Origin: Peptococcaceae bacterium BRH_c23
GTDB lineage: Bacteria > Bacillota_B > Desulfitobacteriia > Desulfitobacteriales > Desulfitobacteriaceae
Direction: 5' to 3'
DNA length: 32,416 bases
Assembly (NCBI GenBank): GCA_000961805.1
Contig: LADV01000106.1
Coordinates: 1 to 32,416 of the forward strand
The notes beneath the pieces are model-generated. The model had not been told where the DNA came from and ran no database searches. It saw only the letters and a program-made list of their open reading frames with translations. Shown one piece after another: positions 1 to 6,533 of this stretch. Each line of letters opens with the position of its first letter. Position 1 is the first letter of the stretch. The translations under genes and the position numbers were made by a program.

Positions 1-80
1 GGGAGCAAGGCCTTGGCCTCCTTCAGGCGCTTGCCGACCTCGATGGTATTGGTAAGCATGATTTTACTTATCAGTAATGC
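1..80 (-). pseudogene. DUF3102-like protein fragment, cut by window edge
   Basis: Read on the minus strand, bases 80 to 1 are open and encode a peptide containing TNTIEVGKRLKEAKALL. This resembles the core of DUF3102 proteins of phages and mobile elements, whose usual form is NSIEIGRRLxEAKxLxPHGEW. A stop codon lies at 81-83 just upstream in this frame, and the usual N-terminal part of the domain is absent. It therefore looks like a truncated remnant rather than an intact gene. The first 57 bases are much richer in G+C than the bases after them, which suggests a junction near base 58. The rest of the protein, if present, lies outside the window. The match is by eye only. Confidence 0.4.
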
Positions 81-207
81 TCAACTCCAAGAATTTAAAG
101 CTTTACGAAAAATCAGTGCCAGTGTTCAAAGAATGAATTTAAGTCGTACGATTGGCTTAGAAAGCATTAAACATGGACTCCATGCAATAGGAGGATTCGG
201 GCCTTAA
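1..207 (+). CDS. Possible C-terminal end of an unknown protein
   Basis: This plus-strand frame is open from the window edge to a stop at 205-207. A self-contained version would start at ATG 58 and give about 49 residues, but no good ribosome site precedes that ATG. The C-terminal part has a basic, amphipathic look and ends in GGFGP. I do not recognise a family. A hairpin terminator lies about 35 bases after the stop, which fits a real 3' end on this strand. The first 57 bases make better sense as a DUF3102 remnant on the other strand, so the N-terminal part of this frame is doubtful. Confidence 0.25.
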   Translation, partial: GSKALASFRRLPTSMVLVSMILLISNAQLQEFKALRKISASVQRMNLSRTIGLESIKHGLHAIGGFGP

Positions 208-240
208 TACAAAGTAAGGAGAAACTCGGCTGAACCACGA

Positions 241-285
241 AAAAAAGAGTAGAGAAGGTATTTTGCCTTCTCTGCTCTTTTTTTC
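241..285. terminator. Hairpin terminator
   Basis: GAGTAGAGAAGG (247-258) pairs with CCTTCTCTGCTC (266-277), with one G-T pair. A run of T follows and a run of A precedes, so it could work in both directions. Confidence 0.75.
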
Positions 286-344
286 ACCCCTTGCATTCAT
301 GAGGCATATAGTATGGCACGGGACTGAATGTTTAGGGGGGGCAT

Positions 345-701
345 ATGATGGATAACCAACAAGTTAGTTGGAATAGTGTGGGCTTACGTCTGGTTCAAGG
401 ATTAACGACAACGATTGATGCGGTTCGTCAACTAGATGTTCAGGAAGCTTCTTTGGTGATGCGCTTATTAGGTAAAAGCTGTACGCGTATGATTAAAGAG
501 GGGGTAGGTCATCAATTCGGAATTGCCTTGATTGAGACGAGTGCACAGTTGGCCATGAAGGAAAAATTAGTTTTAGAAGATGTGCTTAAACTAATTACGG
601 GCATTATTGGTAGGCTCTATTTTACTGCGAATACGGATGAAGAACGTAAACTTGTTGCCCAGCTGGAAGAGGTAGTTAAAAATTACCAAGGAATCTCATA
701 G
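345..701 (+). CDS. Unknown 118-residue protein upstream of spoVM
   Basis: This is a soluble, largely helical protein with no signal peptide, membrane segment or cysteine-pair motif; I do not recognise a family. It starts at an ATGATG pair directly after a run of seven G that serves as the ribosome site. ATG 348 has the better spacing, so the first codon may be 345 or 348. The C-terminal half is rich in Leu, Ile, Glu and Lys and ends near VAQLEEVVKNYQ, which may form a short amphipathic helix. spoVM begins 70 bases after the stop. A sporulation link is a guess from position only. Confidence 0.75.
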   Translation: MMDNQQVSWNSVGLRLVQGLTTTIDAVRQLDVQEASLVMRLLGKSCTRMIKEGVGHQFGIALIETSAQLAMKEKLVLEDVLKLITGIIGRLYFTANTDEERKLVAQLEEVVKNYQGIS

Positions 702-771
702 GTGCATAAGTAATTTTTCTGCATAGATTACCAATAAGTACTATTTCAACAATATAAGGAGGCATAAGCTT

Positions 772-837
772 ATGAGAATCTATTACGTACGGTTACCGGA
801 ATTTGTACTTAATGTTTTGAGAAAAGTTTTTCGCTAA
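772..837 (+). CDS. spoVM: SpoVM, stage V sporulation micro-protein (21 aa)
   Basis: A 21-codon gene with a textbook site, AAGGAGG at 756-762, nine bases before the ATG. The product starts MRIYYVRLPEFVLNVLRK. It lines up without gaps with Bacillus subtilis SpoVM, which starts MKFYTIKLPKFLGGIVRA. The Tyr at 4, basic residue at 7, LP at 8-9 and Phe at 11 are all kept. In B. subtilis this amphipathic helix, kinked at Pro9, senses the convex curvature of the forespore membrane. It anchors the SpoIVA coat ATPase and links coat to cortex assembly. Here the C-terminus is shorter, ending VFR. A CATAGATT at 722 resembles a sigma-E minus-10 element, but a good minus-35 at the right spacing was not found. 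Because it is so short, automatic gene callers may miss it. Confidence 0.85.
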   Translation: MRIYYVRLPEFVLNVLRKVFR

Positions 838-856
838 AGTGGTCTGAAAGTGACTC

Positions 857-897
857 TTCCCTCCTAGAATGTATTATAGAGACAAGCAAGGAGGGAA
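857..897 (+). promoter_or_regulatory. Hairpin masking the ribosome site of the next gene
   Basis: TTCCCTCCT (857-865) is perfectly complementary to AGGAGGGAA (889-897), which contains the ribosome site of the gene starting at 901. The loop is 23 bases. If the transcript starts upstream of 857, the ribosome site would be paired. If the ATTATA inside the loop acts as a minus-10 box, the left arm would not be in the RNA. Confidence 0.4.
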
Positions 898-900
898 ATC

Positions 901-1389
901 ATGCGTCAAAGTCGGTATTTATGGTTACTTGGGATATCATTCTTTTGTATGGTCACGATAATCACCCTAAAAACTCCTCAAACGGTGATATCAACCCTAG
1001 CAGATCCTCAATTTGGAAGTTCCCCTCGAGCGACTATTCAGCAATTTTGGAAACTGATGGATCTGCGTCAAACTAATCTTGCTCGTGATTTGATACTTGT
1101 TGTGCAGGGGTCATCTGACGAAAATGAGTTTAAAGCTTGGGAGTCTAGGTTAAATGGGGATCCGTTGTTATCGTTACAAAAAGTTGAATTTATGAATTCA
1201 GAGTTAGATGGCTCGCAAGCGATTATTGTGCGCGTTTCTTGGACGTCGTCAGTTGATAAAGTTCAACAAGCAATGTTCTCTATGAGTTTGAAGCAAACAG
1301 AAAAGGGCTGGCGTATTCAAGGAATTAAGCAGATTAACAACCTCTCGTTTGTGAGGGGGGATCATGATGGATGGTCAGTCTCGAGCTAA
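901..1389 (+). CDS. Secreted or membrane-anchored unknown protein, NTF2-like shape possible
   Basis: The 162-residue product begins with a basic stretch and one hydrophobic segment (about residues 5-22). There is no lipobox, so it is an anchor or a signal peptide. The rest is predicted extracytoplasmic: a helix around SPRATIQQFWKLMD (residues 41-54), then alternating strands ending in GWRIQGIKQI. This order recalls the NTF2-like or DUF4878 fold of small extracytoplasmic proteins, but that is a shape argument only. The start is fixed by AAGGAGGG at 888-895. The stop lies inside the next small gene, so the two are probably co-translated. Confidence 0.8.
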   Translation: MRQSRYLWLLGISFFCMVTIITLKTPQTVISTLADPQFGSSPRATIQQFWKLMDLRQTNLARDLILVVQGSSDENEFKAWESRLNGDPLLSLQKVEFMNSELDGSQAIIVRVSWTSSVDKVQQAMFSMSLKQTEKGWRIQGIKQINNLSFVRGDHDGWSVSS

Positions 1390-1498
1390 GCCTGATAAAC
1401 AGGGAGCTGGTATTCAACCAACAGTAGTTCCTATGCGATTATATGTGGGTGTAATACTCTTATTTATTGGGGTAATTCTGTATCTGTTTAGCAACTAA
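1364..1498 (+). CDS. Small single-pass membrane protein (44 aa)
   Basis: A short gene overlapping the end of the gene at 901 by 26 bases in another frame. It starts at ATG 1364 or 1367 after GAGGGGGG (1353-1360). The first 24 residues are polar. They are followed by one hydrophobic helix, YVGVILLFIGVILYLF (about residues 27-42), and the protein ends in SN. The strong ribosome site, the overlap and the terminator soon after the stop support it as real. The family is unknown. It may work with the extracytoplasmic protein encoded just before it. Confidence 0.7.
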   Translation: MMDGQSRAKPDKQGAGIQPTVVPMRLYVGVILLFIGVILYLFSN

Positions 1499-1522
1499 AC
1501 TGAATTTTCAAGGACCATGCTT

Positions 1523-1567
1523 AGAACACGGATATTCCTAACTGGGATACTGTGTTCTTTTACTTTA
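1523..1567 (+). terminator. Hairpin terminator after the small membrane protein
   Basis: AGAACACGG (1523-1531) pairs with the segment ending CTGTGTTCT (1550-1558), with an inner stem continuing past one bulged base. A short T-rich tail follows. Confidence 0.6.
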
Positions 1568-1767
1568 TACGTTTATTTTATAATTTGAATCCCTTATAGT
1601 CACCCGTATGTCTTGAATAGTTTCATTGCTAATTGCTAACACTGAGGCTGAATACAATTTTTCTAGTGCAAGGCGTGCGGAAACACACACTGAGATACTG
1701 TCTGAAGTCACATAAAAGCGCAAGTTACCGTGTTACACTAGTGAACATAAAGAAGGGGGTCATATCA

Positions 1768-1914
1768 ATGGCAGACGTAAAAAAAGAGAATCTAGAGTTG
1801 GAGTGTGCCCATTGTGGAACAACTAGTGAATTAACTCCAGTGCTTACTTATGTCCATCAAGGAGAAGAAAAACATGTATGCACGCGTTGTTTACCAATGC
1901 TCATACATGGTTAG
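1768..1914 (+). CDS. CxxC/CxxC zinc-ribbon-like mini-protein (48 aa)
   Basis: This small soluble protein has two cysteine pairs, C13xxC16 (CAHC) and C38xxC41 (CTRC). That spacing fits a zinc ribbon or rubredoxin-like metal knuckle. The start at ATG 1768 follows AAGAAGGGGG (1750-1759); the frame is open further upstream, but no ribosome site supports an earlier start. The stop lies 11 bases before the start of the siroheme reductase gene, so the two form one unit. It could be a metal-binding or electron-transfer partner of that enzyme. This role is inferred from position and cysteines only. Confidence 0.75.
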   Translation: MADVKKENLELECAHCGTTSELTPVLTYVHQGEEKHVCTRCLPMLIHG

Positions 1915-1925
1915 GGGATGAATCG

Positions 1926-2807
1926 ATGCGTTTTACACTAGAAATGAAATTAAAAGATATTATGGCAACAAATCCTAAAACCGCTGAAGCGATGCAGGAA
2001 TTAGGTCTGCACTGTCTCGGGTGTTCCTTTTCCGTCAATGAAACCTTAGCTAATGCTGCCCAAATGCATAACCTTGATCCCAACATTTTGTTAGAAAAGG
2101 TAAATTCAGTAGAACAAGGGGAAATGTCTCTTGAAGCAGCTGCCAAGGCTCAACCGCCAGGGTCAATTTTACAAATGGATAAAAAGACCTATTCCATTGC
2201 TCCACATATCCCGGCAGGGGTCGTAACCCCAGAAATCTTACGTAAAATTGCAGATGTCTCGGAAAAGTATCATGCCCAAGCGCTCAAAGTGACTTCTGCT
2301 CAAAGAATCGCCATTGTTGGCTTGAAACCAGAAGATGTCCCGAAAGTATGGGAAGAGCTCGGCATGGATCCTGGGCATGCAGTTGGGTTATGTGTACGAA
2401 GTGTGAAAGTTTGCCCAGGAGACACATTCTGTAAGAGAGGGCTACAAGAAACCTTAGCCTTAGGAATGGAAATCGATAAGCTCTATCATGGCATGGAATT
2501 ACCTTCTAAATTTAAGATTGGAGTTGCTGGTTGTCCGAATAAATGTACTGATGCTGCTTCAGTTGATTTAGGATTAATGGGTACCAGTAAAGGTTACCAT
2601 CTGTATGTAGGAGGGAATGGCGGAGTCAAACCAAGGCAAGGAAATATCCTTTTAGAAAATCTACAGAGGGAGCAAATTTTGCCAGTTGTTGATGCGGTCG
2701 TTTCCTTCTATAAGGAAAATGCAAAACCTCAGGAGCGGATAGGACGGCTCATTGATCGAATCGGTATAGACGGCTTACATGAATTTGCAGAGAAAGCAAG
2801 GCATTAA
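1926..2807 (+). CDS. DUF1858 domain fused to siroheme/4Fe-4S sulfite-nitrite reductase-like protein
   Basis: The 293-residue product starts with a DUF1858 domain (residues 5-65), a helical domain marked by GLHCLGC with C30 and C33. It is followed by a ferredoxin-like half-domain (about 85-150) and the siroheme/[4Fe-4S] module. The cluster and siroheme cysteines are C163-X5-C169 (CPGDTFC) and C203-X3-C207 (CPNKC), as in small, low-spin assimilatory-type sulfite reductases and nitrite reductases. C156 is an additional cysteine. The family reduces sulfite or nitrite with six electrons in the cytoplasm. The substrate cannot be told from sequence. The start is ATG 1926 after TAGGGGATG; an earlier ATG at 1878 in the same frame lies inside the previous gene. 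A ferredoxin that could supply electrons is encoded just downstream on the other strand. Confidence 0.85.
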   Translation: MRFTLEMKLKDIMATNPKTAEAMQELGLHCLGCSFSVNETLANAAQMHNLDPNILLEKVNSVEQGEMSLEAAAKAQPPGSILQMDKKTYSIAPHIPAGVVTPEILRKIADVSEKYHAQALKVTSAQRIAIVGLKPEDVPKVWEELGMDPGHAVGLCVRSVKVCPGDTFCKRGLQETLALGMEIDKLYHGMELPSKFKIGVAGCPNKCTDAASVDLGLMGTSKGYHLYVGGNGGVKPRQGNILLENLQREQILPVVDAVVSFYKENAKPQERIGRLIDRIGIDGLHEFAEKARH

Positions 2808-2849
2808 GACAGTAAAAAGCGGATGTTGATCATCCGCTTTGACTGTCTT
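2806..2849. terminator. Shared terminator between convergent genes
   Basis: A double stem: AAGACAGT with ACTGTCTT on the outside, and AAAGCGGATG with CATCCGCTTT on the inside. It sits between the reductase and the ferredoxin gene, which end towards each other. Confidence 0.7.
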
Positions 2850-2862
2850 AGTAACTATTCAA

Positions 2863-3051
2863 CTATTCAACGTGTATGGCGTCTGTAGGGCAGCCGTCAG
2901 CTGCATCTTTGGCAGCTGCTTCATAATCACTGGGAACAGGGTTTGTATAAGCGACTGCTAATCCGTCATCCTCCATTTTAAAGACTTCTGGACAGAATTC
3001 AGGGCAAGCTCCACACCCAATACACGCATCTTTGTCTACTGCAGCAATCAT
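2863..3051 (-). CDS. Single-cluster [4Fe-4S] ferredoxin (62 aa)
   Basis: A low-potential electron carrier of the Thermotoga type. C10, C13 and C16 (CIGCGAC) plus C54 (DGCPTDAI) would bind one cubane cluster. C20 is the residue that forms a disulfide in the Thermotoga protein. Its partner position is A46 here, so C20 is probably free. The start is ATG at 3051, directly after AAAGGAGG; the ATG 18 bases upstream overlaps that ribosome site and is not used. The gene faces the siroheme reductase, with a shared terminator between them, so the protein could supply its electrons. It could equally serve other enzymes. Confidence 0.92.
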   Translation of the reverse strand: MIAAVDKDACIGCGACPEFCPEVFKMEDDGLAVAYTNPVPSDYEAAAKDAADGCPTDAIHVE

Positions 3052-3488
3052 TATGTATCCTCCTTTCACGAATCTGTAATATTATTCCCTAGTCAAAAGC
3101 TAACTATTCACCTGGTGTAACATAAAATCATATGTTTCGAAGATAGTGCTAATTACCCTTAATGGTATTATAGGACAGATAAGACATATAATTCAATTGG
3201 TGTTACATTCTGCTTTAAGTCGATCATGTTCATGTATATTCGTTTTTAAACTCAGCGTATGTTTCAAGACCGAAAAATGATGTAGAATTTGCGTTAAATA
3301 AAAATATCCATAAATATCCATAAAGCCATAGCTGGTAAGACTTTGATAATATTATTATCACTTTTCACAATTACCTTATTATTTGCGATTTCGACATCCA
3401 CCATATCGTATAATAAGTGCACCGGAAGAAGACAGACACTTATAAAGCAAAAAGATGTCCGGAATACAGTTAAGGTGGTATTCGTTGA
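3052..3488. other. Divergent control region, ferredoxin / spo0A
   Basis: This 437-base stretch holds no gene I can support. It contains two TGTTACA-type motifs (3115-3122 reversed and 3201-3208), also found once upstream of the mini-protein gene at 1731. It also contains a 0A box (3389-3396) and a TATAAT (3409-3414) upstream of spo0A. A minus-strand frame covering the right part runs into spo0A and has no ribosome site. Confidence 0.6.
3389..3396 (-). promoter_or_regulatory. 0A box upstream of spo0A
   Basis: TTTCGACA is the reverse complement of TGTCGAAA, the core Spo0A-binding sequence. It lies about 95 bases upstream of the spo0A start, next to a TATAAT at 3409-3414. Direct autoregulation by Spo0A is known in Bacillus subtilis. 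Here it is inferred. Seven-base cores occur by chance in a window of this size, so position is the main support. Confidence 0.5.
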
Positions 3489-4286
3489 ATGAGTAAGAAG
3501 ATTAAAATTATTATTGCGGATGATAATCGGAATTTGTGTCAAATGTTACAAAACTTCCTCCAAGGTCAGGAGGATTTAATGGTTGTCGGAGTTGCAAATA
3601 ACGGTTTAGAGGCTTGGGAACTAATTCAATCTCAGGAGCCTGATTTAATTATTCTCGATTTAGTCATGCCAAATTTAGATGGATTGGGAGTATTAGAGCG
3701 AATCAATGCCCGGACGACCATGTCCCGACCAAAAATTATCATGTTAACAGCGTTTGGACAGGAATCGCTGACCCATCAAGCTATGATGCTGGGTGTTGAC
3801 TATTTTATTCTTAAACCCTTCGATTTGGATATTCTCAGCAAACGTATCCGTTCTTTATCCCAGGACCTACCGACATCTGCTCCAACTCAGTTTTCAACGA
3901 ATAATCCCATTGTGACAACTGTAGGAAGCGGGCTTAATTTATGTGTCGAGGTAACCACGATGATGCATCAAATTGGAATTCCTGCCCATGTCAAAGGGTA
4001 TCAATATATACGAGATGCGATTTTGATGGTAGTGGAAGATGTCTCGTTATTAGGTGCGGTCACCAAGGAACTTTATCCAAGTATTGCGAAAAAGTTTGAT
4101 ACTGCTCCCAGCAGGGTTGAACGTGGGATTCGTCACGCCATTGAGTTAGCCTGGGAACGTGGACATACGGATACACTGAAGAGAATTTTCGGATATTCTA
4201 TGAACATAGAACGCCAAAAACCCACCAACTCTGAATTTATAGCACTGCTCGCTGATAAATTAAGAGTTATGAGTAAAGTAAGCTAG
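3489..4286 (+). CDS. spo0A: Spo0A, master regulator of sporulation
   Basis: The 265-residue protein has a receiver domain (about residues 4-120) with acidic pocket D11 and D12, phospho-acceptor D57 (ILDLVMP), T87 and K109. After a short linker comes the Spo0A DNA-binding domain (about 150-262), with the conserved stretch ELYPSIAKKF and the recognition helix around APSRVERGIRHAIE. Phosphorylated Spo0A activates or represses early sporulation genes by binding 0A boxes. The start at ATG 3489 follows AAGGTGG. In most Bacilli and Clostridia spo0A follows spoIVB, but here the gene stands alone with its own leader. It may be the only copy, moved, or a second paralogue; the window cannot decide. Confidence 0.95.
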   Translation: MSKKIKIIIADDNRNLCQMLQNFLQGQEDLMVVGVANNGLEAWELIQSQEPDLIILDLVMPNLDGLGVLERINARTTMSRPKIIMLTAFGQESLTHQAMMLGVDYFILKPFDLDILSKRIRSLSQDLPTSAPTQFSTNNPIVTTVGSGLNLCVEVTTMMHQIGIPAHVKGYQYIRDAILMVVEDVSLLGAVTKELYPSIAKKFDTAPSRVERGIRHAIELAWERGHTDTLKRIFGYSMNIERQKPTNSEFIALLADKLRVMSKVS

Positions 4287-4673
4287 GCAAGACTATTGGG
4301 TGGTAATTATCAAGTTTATTGGATACTTATCTGTCTATTGGATAAATTATAATGAGTTTTTGATACGCAAAAGCACCAAAACTTGGTGCTTTTTAGCTAA
4401 AAATTGATCTCATCAAACATATTGTAATAAGTTGACTAATTCGCAGAAAACAAGACGAACATAGAATATATAGCTGGAGATATTAATGATAAAAACTAGC
4501 GATTAATAAAATATTGCAGGAATTTTGTTCGCGTATACAGAACACTATCATGTATGGATAACATGGGTGAATTGTGTCTTTTGCTTATCAGTAAGCGATA
4601 GAAGCAGAGAGGATAAAGGTAACCCATTGTTTCCATATCCGTATTTACAACTATAAGATTAGATAAAAGGAGA
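4287..4673. other. Intergenic region between spo0A and oppA
   Basis: A 387-base stretch without a supported gene. It holds the spo0A terminator (4369-4395) and, about 150 bases before oppA, an imperfect dyad GTTC..GTATAC..GAAC (4527-4543) that could be an operator. TTGTTT and TATAAG near 4627-4657 are a poor promoter match with a 19-base spacer. Confidence 0.4.
4369..4395 (+). terminator. spo0A terminator
   Basis: AAAAGCACCAA pairs with TTGGTGCTTTT around a short loop, ending in a T run. Confidence 0.85.
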
Positions 4674-6305
4674 GTGTTTAAAATTAAGAAGAAGAAAGTC
4701 TTAACCGTGGCCGTTGCTATGCTGCTAGCCATCAGTGTTTTTCTGACAGGTTGCTCAAGCAATCAACCAGCTGCCCCAGACGCCCCAGCAAAAGTCATGA
4801 AAACTAGTTATAACGTTGGCGCAGAACCCAAATCCTTAGATCCAGCCATTTCGACTGGTGTTCCGGAGACCCATATCCAAACAGCATTATTTGAAGGACT
4901 TGTTCGCATTGGCGAAGGTGAAAAGGTAACGCCTGGTATCGCTGAAAGTTGGACACAAAGCGCAGATGGAACGGTAATAACTTTCAAATTACGCGATGCC
5001 AAATGGAGTAACGGCGATACAATCACCGCCGAAGACTTCAAATTTGCATGGCTACGTGCTCTTTCCCCTGAATTGGCATCTGAGTATTCCTATCAACTTT
5101 ACTACATCAAGGGTGCTGAAGACTATAATGGCAAAAAGGGTACCGCTGATGCAGTTGGTATAAAAGTCGTAGATCCTAAGACATTGGAAGTAACCTTGGC
5201 TGCTCCTACGCCTTACTTCATTGCCTTAACTGCTTTCCATACTCTGTACCCTGTTAATAAAAAGGTTGTTGAAGCAAACAAGGACTGGGCACTAAAGGCT
5301 GAGACTTATGTATCTGACGGTCCTTTCAAAATCCAAGAGTGGAAACACAATGATCAAGTCATTGTTGTCAAAAACGAAAACTACTGGGACGCTAAGAGCG
5401 TTAAGCTCGCTGAAGTCACCTTCAAGTTGATTGAGGATAACAAAGCAGCTCTTACAGCCTTTGAAAGCGGTCAGTTAGACGGAACTGAATATATTCCGAT
5501 CGAGGACATCGACCGCCTCAAGGCAGCTAAGATCCTGAAAATTTCTCCATATATTGGTACCTCATACTATCGTTTTAATGTTACAAAGAAGCCTTTTGAC
5601 GATGTCAAGGTTCGTAAGGCCTTAACTATGGCGATTAATCGTCAAATGTTAATTGACAAAGTGGTCAAAGGTGGACAATTGCCTGCCTACGCGTTTACCC
5701 CGCCAGGTATGGTAGATGTTGAAGAAGGCAAAGACTTCCGCACAGTCGGCGGAGACTATATCAAAGAAGATGTTGCTGCAGCAAAAGCACTCTTAGCTGA
5801 AGCTGGATACCCTGATGGCAAGAACTGGCCTGCAGATGTTTCGATTCTTTACAACACTAATTCCAACAACAAACTGCTTGCTGAAGCAATCCAAAATATG
5901 TGGAAAACCAACCTGGGTATTGATATTCAGCTGCATAACGAAGAATGGGCAGTTTATCTTGAAAATCAAAAGAAAATTAACTACAATATTTCCCGTGCTG
6001 CTTGGATTGGTGACTATGCTGATGCTATGACCTTCATGGATATGTTTGTTACTGGTGGCGGCAATAACCAAACTGGTTGGTCCAATGCTGAGTATGACAA
6101 ACAAATTAAAGAGATTGCCAACAAATCTGGCGATCAAAAGGTTCGCATTCCAGCAATGCATGCTGCTGAAAAAACTTTGATGGAAGATATGCCTATAATG
6201 CCTATCTACTACTATACGCTACCTTGGGTTATTAAAGATAATGTTAAAGGCGCATTCCGTTCATCCTTAGGGCCAATAGACTTCAAGTTTGCAACTGTAG
6301 AATAG
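4674..6305 (+). CDS. oppA: OppA-type peptide-binding lipoprotein
   Basis: The 543-residue protein has a lipoprotein signal: a lysine-rich start, a hydrophobic core, and lipobox LTGC with C27 as the lipidated residue. The rest is a solute-binding protein of family 5 (SBP_bac_5), with the typical start GAEPKSLDPA and internal WSNGDTITAEDFKFAW. It would sit outside the membrane and hand oligopeptides to the OppBC channel. The start is uncertain: GTG 4674 gives the right N-terminus, but the GGAG at 4669-4672 is only one base away. A non-standard ATT at 4683 would have ideal spacing and keep the lysines. GTG 4707 would lose them. The gene heads the oppABCDF cluster and is followed by a strong hairpin. 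Confidence 0.93.
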   Translation: MFKIKKKKVLTVAVAMLLAISVFLTGCSSNQPAAPDAPAKVMKTSYNVGAEPKSLDPAISTGVPETHIQTALFEGLVRIGEGEKVTPGIAESWTQSADGTVITFKLRDAKWSNGDTITAEDFKFAWLRALSPELASEYSYQLYYIKGAEDYNGKKGTADAVGIKVVDPKTLEVTLAAPTPYFIALTAFHTLYPVNKKVVEANKDWALKAETYVSDGPFKIQEWKHNDQVIVVKNENYWDAKSVKLAEVTFKLIEDNKAALTAFESGQLDGTEYIPIEDIDRLKAAKILKISPYIGTSYYRFNVTKKPFDDVKVRKALTMAINRQMLIDKVVKGGQLPAYAFTPPGMVDVEEGKDFRTVGGDYIKEDVAAAKALLAEAGYPDGKNWPADVSILYNTNSNNKLLAEAIQNMWKTNLGIDIQLHNEEWAVYLENQKKINYNISRAAWIGDYADAMTFMDMFVTGGGNNQTGWSNAEYDKQIKEIANKSGDQKVRIPAMHAAEKTLMEDMPIMPIYYYTLPWVIKDNVKGAFRSSLGPIDFKFATVE

Positions 6306-6330
6306 TACTATAATAATTAAATAATGCAAC

Positions 6331-6366
6331 AATGGAGGTGGGCTATAATGCAACCCACCTCCATTT
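6331..6366 (+). terminator. Intercistronic hairpin between oppA and oppB
   Basis: AATGGAGGTGGG pairs perfectly with CCCACCTCCATT around an 11-base loop. There is no T run after it, so it is more likely a partial terminator or an RNA-stabilising element than a full stop. Such elements often keep binding-protein levels above those of the transporter subunits. Confidence 0.65.
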
Positions 6367-6411
6367 CATATGTATGTAAACGACAAAATTACTTCATAAA
6401 TAACAATATAT

Positions 6412-6438
6412 TTAATTTAATTCATTTAATTAAATTAA
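6412..6438. repeat. AT-only inverted repeat in the oppA-oppB gap
   Basis: TTAATTTAATT (6412-6422) and AATTAAATTAA (6428-6438) are perfect inverted copies around CATTT. A TATAAT lies downstream at 6457-6462, without a good minus-35. It may be an operator or simply AT-rich sequence. Confidence 0.4.
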
Positions 6439-6533
6439 TTTTTGTCGTATACAGGTTATAATATTATTAGTAAGATTTTATTTAATGGCAAGTCGAAGGG
6501 CATTTAAAAAATCCTTGTCTAAGGAGGATGAAC

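Noticed and set aside
1633..1767. N-terminal extension of the mini-protein
   Set aside because: The frame is open, but the ribosome site at 1750-1759 fixes the start at 1768 and the extension lies in leader sequence.
3294..3542. Minus-strand frame upstream of spo0A
   Set aside because: It starts inside spo0A, has no ribosome site and covers the spo0A control region.
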